Assembly: GCA_937884235.1 (NCBI GenBank)
Contig: CALGBT010000482.1
Coordinates: 1 to 5,139 of the forward strand
From: an uncultured Pseudomonadota bacterium
Lineage (GTDB): Bacteria > Myxococcota_A > UBA9042 > CAIXZC01
DNA length: 5,139 nt
Direction: 5' to 3'
Shown here: piece after piece, positions 1-5,139 of the stretch
Numbering within the stretch: the first letter of the stretch is position 1
Layout: each line of letters starts with the position of its first letter
Program-made: the position numbers and the translations under genes
Notes under the pieces: generated by a model
Seen by the model: only the letters and a program-made list of their open reading frames with translations
Told to the model about the DNA's origin: nothing
The model's database searches: none

Positions 1-73
1 CGAGCCCCACGACACCGTTTTGGCCACAATCATCCCACACCTCATCCCCGTCGATGGAACCGTCTCCACAGCA
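1..73 (-). other. Start of a different Cys module at the window edge
   Basis: From residue 924 the CTDC pattern stops and the sequence reads CCGDGSIDGDEVWDDCG, continuing to the edge. The C-G-D-G-x3-D-x2-E-x-x-D-D core resembles the start of the Myxococcus-type cysteine-rich repeat (CGDGxxDxGExCDDGN), but Trp936 stands where Cys is expected and Cys939 where Gly is expected. It may be a degenerate or variant copy. The module is cut, so the call is tentative. Confidence 0.45.
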
Positions 74-2842
74 GGGCACAAGTGCCTCGTGGATGCAGCC
101 CGCTTCGGCCTCACAAGTGTCGGCGGTACAGTCATTGGCATCATCGCAGATGAGGGGATTTCCACCGACGCAGCTGCCGCCGTTGCATTGGTCGGTCTGC
201 GTACATACCGAGCCGTCGTCGCACGGTTCCGCATTATTCAAGTGATAACAGCCGGTTTGCCAGTCGCAGCCGTCGTTGGTGCAGCTGTTGAGGTCGTCGC
301 AATCGGGGGGCGGGCCTCCCACGCAAGCGGCAGCGGCACAGGTGTCATTTGCGGTACAGGCGTTGTCGTCACTGCAGGGAACGTCATTGGGAAGGTAGAC
401 ACAGCCGGCATCCGGTTCACAAGAGTCATCGGTGCAGACATTCTCATCATTGCAGGTGAGGGGAGTGCCGGCGAGGCACGCACCGGCCTGGCAGAGGTCA
501 CCCGTGGAGCAGAGGTCGCCGTCTTCACATGAACTCTCGTTGTTGTCATGGGAGCAACCAACCAGGGGCGAGCAACTGTCATCGGTGCAGGGATTGTCGT
601 CATCGCAGCTGACGAACTTGGTGCCGATGCAGATTCCGGCGATGCAGATGTCAGCGGCGGTGCAAGAATTGCCGTCGCTGCACGGCAGTTCGTTAAAGGC
701 GTGGAGGCAGCCCATATCGGCAGCGCAAGAGTCATCGGTGCACGGATTCCCGTCGTCACAGTTGAGGATTCCTAGGCCGTTGCAAGCGCTGTCGGCGCAG
801 GCGTCACCGATGGTGCATGCATCGCCGTCATCACACAGATTGCCGTTGGCGTTGTGGGTACATCCCAGAGCGGGATTGCAGGAATCGGTTGTGCACACAT
901 TACCATCATCGCAATCGAGTATCTCACCGCCCTGGCACTGCCCATCAGTGCAAGTATCGTCCAGGGTGCAGAGGTTCTGGTCGTCGCAGCTGGCGACGGC
1001 TGGGGCATGCTCGCACAGCCCCGCCTCGCAAACATCATCGGTACAATCGTTATTGTCGTCGCAGGCCAGGGGCGCGCCGCTGATGCAGCTCCCAGCCTGG
1101 CAAAAGTCATTCACGGTGCAATCGTCACTGTCGCTGCAGGGGCCGTTGACATTCTCGTGCTGGCAACCGCCCAGGGGCAAGCAGATGTCCTTGGTGCAGG
1201 CGTTAGAATCGTCGCAGTCCAGGGAGCCGATGCCCACGCAATTGCCGGCATCGCAGGCATCTTCCGTAGTGCATGAGTTGTTGTCATCGCAGGGCAATTG
1301 GTTGTCAGTGTGCAAACAACCTTCATCGGGGTCGCAAAGATCGTTGGTACATGAATTTCCGTCGTCGCAATTGGCGGCTTCGCCCGACTGACATGTACCT
1401 TCACTACAGTGATCTCCCGTGGTGCAAGAATCGCCGTCGTTGCAGGGCACAGAGTTGGCAGCGTGGACACAACCGTCCGTCGGTGAGCAACTGTCTGTAG
1501 TGCAGAGATTGCCGTCCTCACAGTCGATGGGTTTTCCGTTCTTGCAGGCCCCGGCACTACAGACCTCGTCCATGGTGCAGGCGTTGGCATCGTCGCAGGC
1601 TTTGGTGTTGGCGGTGAAAAGGCAACCTGCTTGCGGGTCGCAAAGATCGTCGGTGCAGGGATTGAGGTCGTCGCAGATGGTTTGCGCACTGCCGCTGCAG
1701 AGACCGTCGACGCAGCTGTCCTGGGCGGTGCATGCGTCATCGTCATTGCAGGATACCGAGTTGTTGACGTGGAGACAGCCTGTCACGGGGTCGCAAAGAT
1801 CGTCGGTGCAGGGGTTGCCGTCATTGCAGTTGATGGGGACGGAACTGAAGCACTCGCCAGCTTCGCAGCTGTCCGCGATGGTGCAGGCATCATCATCGTC
1901 ACAGGCCTTGTTCTCATTTGCCGCGACCAGGGTGCAGGAACCTGTCTCCGGGTCACACAGGGCATTGAGGCAGGCTGCGTCGGGGCCGGTGGGCTCCGGG
2001 CAGTCTACCACGGTGGCCGGGGCCACCGCACATTTGGACGGGAACTCCTCGAGGTCGCAAACCAAGGTCCCATTACAGATGTCTCCATCCTCAAGAGCGA
2101 GACAGTCGGAATCATCCAGGCAGTCGCATGAAACCGGGGTGCCCTGGCAGACACCCTGCACGCAAATGTCGCCCAGTGTACAAGGGTCATCATCATCGCA
2201 CACGGAGTCGGTGGGCTCAAAGACGCAGCCCGTGGCGGAGTTGCAGAAATCCATGGTGCACGGGTCCTGGTCATGGCAGGCGACATCGATGCCAATACAA
2301 AGGCCGTCCTCACAGTAGTCATCTGCGGTGCAAACGTCACCGTCGTCGCACTGCACAGCTGACAGAGGAGCGTAGAGGCATCCTTCCGTCGAATCGCACG
2401 AATCGTCGGTACACGAGTTATCGTCGTCACATAGTGTCGCGGTACCGGAACAGGTACCATTCAGGCAGACATCTGCATCGGTACACTTGTCGAGGTCGTC
2501 GCAAGGGATGTCGTCAATCGTACCGTCGCAGTCATTGTCGAGCCCGTCGCAGGATTCCTCTTCGGGGGTCTCTGCAGAGCAGACGGGGCCATTCTTGCCA
2601 TCGCACAGCCACTGCCCGGCACAGGTGCCGAATTCGTTTTCAATGATGCATGGACTGTCTGACTGGCAGCTCGTGGTGTCGCCGCCCCCGTCCAGCAGCA
2701 AGTCTCCACCGGATGCAGCATCGGCATCGACGGCGGGCTGAATGTCAAGACCTTCAACGTCCACAATCATGACGGTGGACGTTGGGGTGCTACAGGCGGC
2801 CATGGTCAGCAGAGCGGCAAAGACAATACGGTATGTATTCAC
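1..2842 (-). CDS. Cys-rich CTDC-repeat surface lipoprotein, 3' end beyond window
   Basis: The frame is open from a GTG at 2842 to the left edge: 947 codons, no stop, so the C-terminus is missing. Domains in order: a lipoprotein signal peptide with lipobox TMAAC (Cys17); a low-complexity Asp/Gly linker (about 18-58); a Cys-rich segment ending in a MopE-type motif CDGLDNDCDG (98-107); a first block of five CTDC half-units (114-238); a different Cys-rich module (239-313); a long regular array of alternating half-units (314-923); and the start of another module at the edge (924-947). I count about 137 Cys, with abundant Asp and Asn. The half-units resemble the Dictyostelium-type CTDC repeat known from bacterial surface proteins. 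From the signal peptide and Ser at +2, I infer an outer-membrane-anchored, extracellular, disulfide-stiffened rod, perhaps for adhesion, matrix or metal binding; no enzymatic domain is seen. The coding frame is well supported, the function is not known. Confidence 0.9.
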   Translation of the reverse strand, partial: MNTYRIVFAALLTMAACSTPTSTVMIVDVEGLDIQPAVDADAASGGDLLLDGGGDTTSCQSDSPCIIENEFGTCAGQWLCDGKNGPVCSAETPEEESCDGLDNDCDGTIDDIPCDDLDKCTDADVCLNGTCSGTATLCDDDNSCTDDSCDSTEGCLYAPLSAVQCDDGDVCTADDYCEDGLCIGIDVACHDQDPCTMDFCNSATGCVFEPTDSVCDDDDPCTLGDICVQGVCQGTPVSCDCLDDSDCLALEDGDICNGTLVCDLEEFPSKCAVAPATVVDCPEPTGPDAACLNALCDPETGSCTLVAANENKACDDDDACTIADSCEAGECFSSVPINCNDGNPCTDDLCDPVTGCLHVNNSVSCNDDDACTAQDSCVDGLCSGSAQTICDDLNPCTDDLCDPQAGCLFTANTKACDDANACTMDEVCSAGACKNGKPIDCEDGNLCTTDSCSPTDGCVHAANSVPCNDGDSCTTGDHCSEGTCQSGEAANCDDGNSCTNDLCDPDEGCLHTDNQLPCDDNNSCTTEDACDAGNCVGIGSLDCDDSNACTKDICLPLGGCQHENVNGPCSDSDDCTVNDFCQAGSCISGAPLACDDNNDCTDDVCEAGLCEHAPAVASCDDQNLCTLDDTCTDGQCQGGEILDCDDGNVCTTDSCNPALGCTHNANGNLCDDGDACTIGDACADSACNGLGILNCDDGNPCTDDSCAADMGCLHAFNELPCSDGNSCTAADICIAGICIGTKFVSCDDDNPCTDDSCSPLVGCSHDNNESSCEDGDLCSTGDLCQAGACLAGTPLTCNDENVCTDDSCEPDAGCVYLPNDVPCSDDNACTANDTCAAAACVGGPPPDCDDLNSCTNDGCDWQTGCYHLNNAEPCDDGSVCTQTDQCNGGSCVGGNPLICDDANDCTADTCEAEAGCIHEALVPCCGDGSIDGDEVWDDCGQNGVVGL
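1635..1660 (-). repeat. 26-bp perfect direct repeat, copy 1 (partner 1788-1813)
   Basis: These 26 bases are identical to 1788-1813, exactly 153 bp away, which is one full A+B period. They encode P-C-T-D-D-L-C-D-P in an A unit. A third, partly matching copy begins at 1329, 306 bp from this one, and so keeps the same register. The identity extends to wobble positions, which protein-level constraint alone would not require. Confidence 0.85.
1788..1813 (-). repeat. 26-bp perfect direct repeat, copy 2 (partner 1635-1660)
   Basis: Identical to 1635-1660 and in the same register of the 153-bp period; it encodes residues 344-352 of the lipoprotein. The bases flanking the match differ on both sides, so the identity is limited to this core. 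Confidence 0.85.
1904..2128 (-). other. Non-CTDC Cys-rich module interrupting the repeat array
   Basis: Residues 239-313 break the alternation. Cysteines lie at 239, 241, 247, 256, 262, 271, 281, 291, 296 and 303 with irregular spacing, and the segment has a Pro/Val-rich middle (around 274-285). It begins CDCLDDSDC and contains DGDICNGTLVC, then ends with an A-unit-like tail, LCDPETGSC. The reading frame continues through it without stop or frameshift, so it is a genuine module rather than decay. It may be a distinct disulfide domain or hinge between two rods; I do not recognise a named family with certainty. Confidence 0.7.
2129..2503 (-). repeat. First block of five CTDC half-units (protein repeat)
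   Basis: Residues 114-238 contain five four-cysteine half-units in the order B-A-B-A-B, beginning at Cys114, 138, 165, 189 and 215. Type A is C-x5-C-x4-C-x5-C with a CT-x2-D-like core. Type B is C-x5-C-x5-C-x4-C followed by a Gly-containing tail. Unit lengths are 24, 27, 24, 26 and 24 residues, slightly less regular than in the main array. The block is separated from the main array by a 75-residue module of a different kind. Confidence 0.85.
2510..2668 (-). other. N-terminal Cys-rich segment ending in MopE-type CDGxDNDCDG motif
   Basis: Residues 59-111 carry Cys at 59, 65, 74, 80, 88, 98 and 105 and end with CDGLDNDCDGTIDD. This matches the short 'putative metal-binding' motif named after the MopE protein of Methylococcus, which is common in secreted proteins of myxobacteria and relatives, often with an upstream pattern like G-x-C-x-G-x4-C. 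The Asp/Asn-rich loop suggests a divalent-metal site (inference). Here only one copy occurs, at the boundary between the linker and the CTDC repeats. Recognition of the motif is firm; the metal and role are unknown. Confidence 0.75.
2792..2842 (-). other. Lipoprotein signal peptide with lipobox
   Basis: The first 17 codons read Met (from GTG), Asn-Thr-Tyr-Arg, then a hydrophobic stretch IVFAALLTMAA and Cys17. This is a short type II signal peptide with one basic residue before the hydrophobic core. The lipobox is T-M-A-A-C: Ala at -1 and -2 is canonical, while Met at -3 is less usual than Leu. The residue after Cys is Ser, not Asp, so by the general +2 rule the mature protein would be passed to the outer membrane. 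A start at the ATG at codon 14 would destroy the signal peptide, which supports the GTG. Confidence 0.8.
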
Positions 2843-2847
2843 TGGGT

Positions 2848-2853
2848 CTCCTC
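2848..2853 (-). promoter_or_regulatory. Shine-Dalgarno site for the Cys-rich lipoprotein
   Basis: On the minus strand GAGGAG lies five bases (ACCCA) before the GTG at 2842. This strong, well-spaced ribosome binding site decides in favour of the GTG over the ATG at codon 14, which lies inside the hydrophobic core of the signal peptide. Confidence 0.8.
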
Positions 2854-2873
2854 GAATCGGTCGACACCTCGCC

Positions 2874-2903
2874 ATTATAGCGCCCGCCGGGACGAGATTT
2901 GAA
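2874..2903 (-). promoter_or_regulatory. Sigma70-like promoter for the Cys-rich lipoprotein
   Basis: The minus strand carries a perfect -10 hexamer TATAAT at 2879-2874. A -35-like TTCAAA (four of six matches to TTGACA) lies 18 bp upstream at 2903-2898. A start about seven bases beyond the -10 would give a leader of roughly 25 nt, just enough to include the Shine-Dalgarno site. The -10 box stands out in GC-rich surroundings; the -35 is weak. The role is inferred from sequence only. Confidence 0.55.
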
Positions 2904-2948
2904 GTGATTAACGTCCTGGTGATGGGGCAAGATGTGTTGCGAGGACCT

Positions 2949-2954
2949 GGGAGG
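2949..2954 (+). promoter_or_regulatory. Shine-Dalgarno site choosing the ATG at 2959
   Basis: GGGAGG lies four bases before the ATG at 2959. The in-frame ATG at 2932 has only a run of four G residues in front of it. The spacing at 2959 is a little short, but the match is clearly better, so I prefer 2959. A later ATG at 3031 also has AGGAG four bases upstream, but using it would remove the NPLIEP segment that normally precedes the first propeller blade. Confidence 0.5.
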
Positions 2955-2958
2955 CGAA

Positions 2959-3885
2959 ATGGACTGGCGCAGATGTCAATGGGGGGAAGAGGCAGGCAAC
3001 CCGCTCATTGAACCAATTGGCAGGAGCTGGATGATCGCGGACCCGACGGTTTTGCTGCCGGAGGAGAGCCCGGACGGACGCTGGCACCTTTTCGCCAATA
3101 GCATTCCCCCCCGCCTACATGAGTTTGTTTCTGAGGATGGTGTCGACTGGCGGCACGCGAGGAGCTTTGCACGGGGCGCGATGCGAGCATTTGTGCGGCG
3201 CTTTGCCGACCGCTACCATCTGTTCTACGAAGTGGTGGACTGGTGGCTGCCGCTGCGCAGCCGCATCGTGCACAGCGTTTCTGAAGATCTGATTCACTGG
3301 TCGCAACCGCGAGAGGTCTTGCGGCCGTCATTTGCGTGGCACGGTCGGGTGAACCGCAACGTGGGGAATCCGTGCGTTGTGGCCTGGCGAGAGGAATATC
3401 TCCTTTTCTACAGTGCGGGTACCGTCTTCTTGCGTGATTGCGGGTTCGTGGAACCGCGTTACGTCGGTCTGGCGCGGTCCCGCTCGCTGCATGGGCCGTG
3501 GAGTGCAGACCGGGACCCGATTCTCGGTCCCCGGCCGGAGGACCCACTGCGCAACCTTGGGGCGGGGAGCATCAAGGTGCACTCGGAACCGGCGACGGGA
3601 ACCTTGTGGGGGTTTAACAATGGCATCTACCGCGACGGTGAGGGTCGGTCACGCTCTGCGTTGGCGCTCCTTTCCTCAGCCGACGGCGTGGTCTGGGAGG
3701 GGCTTGAGGAAGGGCCATTTCTCGCTCCGGGGGGGAGCGGCTGGAAGAGAGCCCTGGTTTACGCGGTGGATGTCCGTCGGACCGCCCATAATCAACTGCA
3801 CCTCTACTTCAACGCGCGGGACGGATGGTTTCGAGGAAAGGAGCGCATTGGTCTGGCCATAGGTAGGGTGCCAGGCGATCAATAG
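2959..3885 (+). CDS. Five-bladed beta-propeller protein, GH43-like glycosidase fold
   Basis: This is a 308-residue protein with no signal peptide or membrane segment, so probably cytoplasmic. Five successive blade-like repeats are visible at about 27-64, 75-114, 134-181, 201-246 and 263-301. Each has a hydrophobic strand, a [F/Y]-rich strand (WHLFAN, YHLFYE, YLLFYS, LWGFNN, LHLYFN) and, in the first four, an S-x-D/S-x3-W-like end (SEDGVDW, SEDLIHW, SADGVVW). The N-terminal NPLIEP...ADPTVL is typical of GH43-like and related five-bladed glycosidases. Asp28 in ADPTV is at the position of the usual catalytic base; the other catalytic acids cannot be assigned by eye. The likely role is glycoside hydrolysis or sugar binding, with substrate unknown; GH32, GH117 or GH130-like relatives are not excluded. 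It is divergent from the Cys-rich lipoprotein gene and convergent with the FadL-like gene, so probably monocistronic. The alternative start at 2932 adds nine residues. Confidence 0.75.
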   Translation: MDWRRCQWGEEAGNPLIEPIGRSWMIADPTVLLPEESPDGRWHLFANSIPPRLHEFVSEDGVDWRHARSFARGAMRAFVRRFADRYHLFYEVVDWWLPLRSRIVHSVSEDLIHWSQPREVLRPSFAWHGRVNRNVGNPCVVAWREEYLLFYSAGTVFLRDCGFVEPRYVGLARSRSLHGPWSADRDPILGPRPEDPLRNLGAGSIKVHSEPATGTLWGFNNGIYRDGEGRSRSALALLSSADGVVWEGLEEGPFLAPGGSGWKRALVYAVDVRRTAHNQLHLYFNARDGWFRGKERIGLAIGRVPGDQ

Positions 3886-3901
3886 AGAGGCGGACGGTCC
3901 C
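3886..3901. other. 16-bp convergent intergenic gap without a clear terminator
   Basis: Only 16 bases separate the TAG stop of the propeller gene (3883-3885) from the TAG stop of the FadL-like gene (3904-3902). GGAC-G-GTCC within it is palindromic, but its one-base centre is too small for a hairpin loop, and there is no T-run on either strand. Termination must occur inside the opposing gene, be Rho-dependent, or transcripts overlap. Confidence 0.6.
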
Positions 3902-5139
3902 CTAGAGCTTCCAGGTGATGTCGAAGGCCGCCTCGAAGTTGGCGGCGTGGCCCTTGACATTGCTAGGCGGTGTGGACATGGAATCCTGGACGTCCGCCAA
4001 CTCAAACCAGTTTCTAACCATGGCCAGCCCGAGGCGCACCGATTCCGAGACCTGCCAACGAGTGCCCAGCGAGATTCCAAATTGGTCGCGGCTGGGATTG
4101 TCCAGGGTGTAGGTGCGAGTTGGGATGGGGGTAAAATCCTGCTGGAAACCGAGCATCAGTTCCACGGTAGGGACGATGCGATAGAGCATGCCGACGTTCC
4201 AGGCCCATGAGTTGCCATAGTTTTTGGGGTCGACGAACCCGGTGAGCCCCATCAAAGGCTCCTGCAACTCAGTGCGTTGCTCTTGAAGGACCTGGTAGTG
4301 CCAGTAGAAGACATCGGCACCGAGTTCGAAGTTGCGCGCGAATTCCCAGTTGAAGCCGGCCCGGAGAGTGAGGGGAATGGTCATGGTGGTATGTTGAGTT
4401 GTTTCCTGCTTCACGCCGTCTGGCCCGGTGAGGGTAACGGGACCCTCCAGTGCAATGGGTGACCCGGAGGCGAAACCGAAACCAATGCCGAGGTGGTCTG
4501 TAGGTTCAAAGAGCAGGCCAATGTTCCATGCATAGGTCACATCATTGCCGGTGATGTCGAGGACCGAGTCGGTCTTGGCCAGCTCGTCAAGGTCGCCGAA
4601 GCGCTGGTCGGGGTCGTTGAGAACTTTGAGATTCATGGCTCGCTTCGCCATGAGGTGGACGTACAGCACATCTGCGCTGGCCCCAAGGGTGAAGTGGTCA
4701 CTGAGCCGATAGGCCGCGGCCAGAGAGGCGCGGCCGGCCAGGAAGAGGGCCTCCGTAACGTGGTAGCGGGTGGGCGAGTCCTGGGGGAGCCTGGCACCGT
4801 ACGCATTGGGCGCATAGACGGCGGCGCCCAGCCGGAAACGCTCGGTGCCGAAATCGGTGGTTGCGCCGATGAAGGGGAGCCACCCGATATTCCAATCCGG
4901 CTCAATCTCTTTGTCGGGGTGGAGCACGCCGTCGCTGTCGTACATGCGCATGCCCAACTCAATAATGAACCAGGACTGACTGTGATAGAACTGCGTCCCA
5001 TCGAGGAGAATCATGCCCGCGGGGTTGTGGAAGATGGCAGTGACGTCGTCGGGCTTGCCCATGACCGAAAACATGCCCATACGGCGGCCGCCCATGTCGG
5101 GGTTGGAAAACCCACCAGCAAGAGCTTCGGAGCACAAAC
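3902..5139 (-). CDS. FadL/TodX-family outer-membrane transporter, 5' end beyond window
   Basis: 412 complete sense codons remain before the TAG at 3904-3902, counting from the edge; the true start is outside the window. The first visible residues, CSEALA, look like the end of a signal peptide with an A-L-A cleavage site, giving a mature N-terminus GGFSNPDMGGRRMGM. Next comes GKPDDVTAIFHNPAGM. The N-P-A-G motif after a D-D-[AV]-T-A-like segment is the hallmark of the FadL/OMPP1/TodX family, which carries long-chain fatty acids or other hydrophobic compounds across the outer membrane. The rest shows alternating beta-strand patterns typical of a barrel (FRLGAAVYAP, FTLGASADVLY, GIGFGFASGSP, FELGADVFYWHY, VELMLGFQQDF). 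It ends FDITWKL, with Leu instead of the commoner terminal aromatic residue. A mature length of roughly 405 residues fits the family. The family is confident; the substrate is not predictable. Confidence 0.9.
   Translation of the reverse strand, partial: LCSEALAGGFSNPDMGGRRMGMFSVMGKPDDVTAIFHNPAGMILLDGTQFYHSQSWFIIELGMRMYDSDGVLHPDKEIEPDWNIGWLPFIGATTDFGTERFRLGAAVYAPNAYGARLPQDSPTRYHVTEALFLAGRASLAAAYRLSDHFTLGASADVLYVHLMAKRAMNLKVLNDPDQRFGDLDELAKTDSVLDITGNDVTYAWNIGLLFEPTDHLGIGFGFASGSPIALEGPVTLTGPDGVKQETTQHTTMTIPLTLRAGFNWEFARNFELGADVFYWHYQVLQEQRTELQEPLMGLTGFVDPKNYGNSWAWNVGMLYRIVPTVELMLGFQQDFTPIPTRTYTLDNPSRDQFGISLGTRWQVSESVRLGLAMVRNWFELADVQDSMSTPPSNVKGHAANFEAAFDITWKL

Larger units (their letters stand above)
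74..1903 (-). repeat. Main array: 24 alternating A/B CTDC half-units, 51-residue period
   Basis: Residues 314-923 comprise 24 half-units alternating B-A from Cys314. A units start at 339, 390, 441, 492, 543, 594, 644, 695, 746, 797, 848 and 899. Successive intervals are 51 residues except 594 to 644, which is 50. A units (about 26 residues) follow C-D-D-x-N-x-C-T-D-D-x-C-x4-G-C with a His/Asn-containing tail. B units (always 25 from this point to the next A) follow C-x5-C-T-x4-C-x2-G-x-C-x-G. Each pair has eight Cys, suggesting four disulfides per 153 bp. At the DNA level the copies are diverged, apart from one longer identity noted separately. Confidence 0.9.

Noticed and set aside
1..73. 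Frameshift at the left edge of the Cys-rich gene
   Set aside because: The alternative frames through this stretch do not restore a better module. CCGDGSIDGDE is read in the existing frame, so only a single-base change or variant is plausible.
74..1903. CRISPR array or non-coding satellite
   Set aside because: The 153-bp period is in frame, and conservation is at the protein level (Cys spacing), with wobble divergence between copies. There are no identical short repeats separated by unique spacers.
432..2318. Long plus-strand open frames (432-1391, 1419-2318 and others) rich in Ser-Ser-Gln motifs
   Set aside because: They lie opposite the Cys-rich array and repeat with it. They stay open because the array lacks codons that would read as stops on the other strand. 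They have no signal peptide or coherent domain, and the minus frame is open for 947 codons with a signal peptide and Shine-Dalgarno site.
238..2766. Shorter minus-strand open frames (238-759, 772-1110, 1111-1746, 2005-2460, 2461-2766) as separate genes
   Set aside because: These are in another frame of the same strand as the Cys-rich gene. They show Thr/Pro/Ala-rich low-complexity translation without ribosome binding sites or domain features.
3005..3582. Minus-strand open frames opposite the propeller gene
   Set aside because: Their translations are Arg/Pro-rich and featureless, while the plus frame shows five propeller blades over its whole length.
3893..3901. GGAC-G-GTCC palindrome as a terminator or operator
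   Set aside because: The central single base cannot form a loop and no T-run follows. It is short enough to occur by chance in GC-rich DNA.
4633..5001. Overlapping minus-strand frames within the FadL-like gene
   Set aside because: They have Ser/Pro/Arg-rich composition and no domain, and lie fully inside a frame with clear FadL-family motifs.

Overview
The window holds three protein-coding genes. Two are cut by the window edges, and no RNA gene, insertion sequence or CRISPR array is visible. The organism is Gram-negative: one gene encodes an outer-membrane beta-barrel of the FadL type, and another encodes a lipoprotein with a signal peptide and lipobox. The lipoprotein carries long arrays of Cys/Asp-rich 'CTDC'-type repeats and a MopE-type CDGxDNDCDG motif. 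That combination, with fairly high GC content, is most familiar from the Myxococcota and related 'deltaproteobacterial' lineages (inference; no taxonomic marker is present).

Layout. Positions 1-2842 (minus strand) are one uninterrupted reading frame of 947 codons. It starts at a GTG with a strong Shine-Dalgarno site and runs off the left edge without a stop. It encodes a secreted, lipid-anchored, extremely cysteine-rich protein, with about 137 Cys by my hand count. Its body is built from at least 29 four-cysteine half-units. In most of the array, type A units (C-x5-C-x4-C-x5-C) alternate with type B units (C-x5-C-x5-C-x4-C) on a near-invariant 51-residue (153-bp) period. Long open frames also occur on the opposite strand of this array, but they are by-products of the repeat composition. 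Positions 2843-2958 form the divergent intergenic region, with a sigma70-like promoter (perfect TATAAT) reading towards the Cys-rich gene.

Positions 2959-3885 (plus strand) encode a 308-residue protein without a signal peptide. Five successive blade-like repeats mark it as a five-bladed beta-propeller resembling GH43-type glycosidases; its substrate is unknown. After only 16 bp comes the convergent end of a FadL/TodX-family outer-membrane protein (3902-5139, minus strand). Its start and most of its signal peptide lie beyond the right edge.

The genes do not form an operon (minus, plus, minus), so no common pathway can be claimed. Two of the three products are predicted to act at the cell envelope. 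The feature most worth a second look is the strictly periodic disulfide-rich lipoprotein array, with its internal duplication, one hybrid unit, one non-repeat interruption and a change of module at the left edge. I found no convincing evidence of a new multi-gene system.
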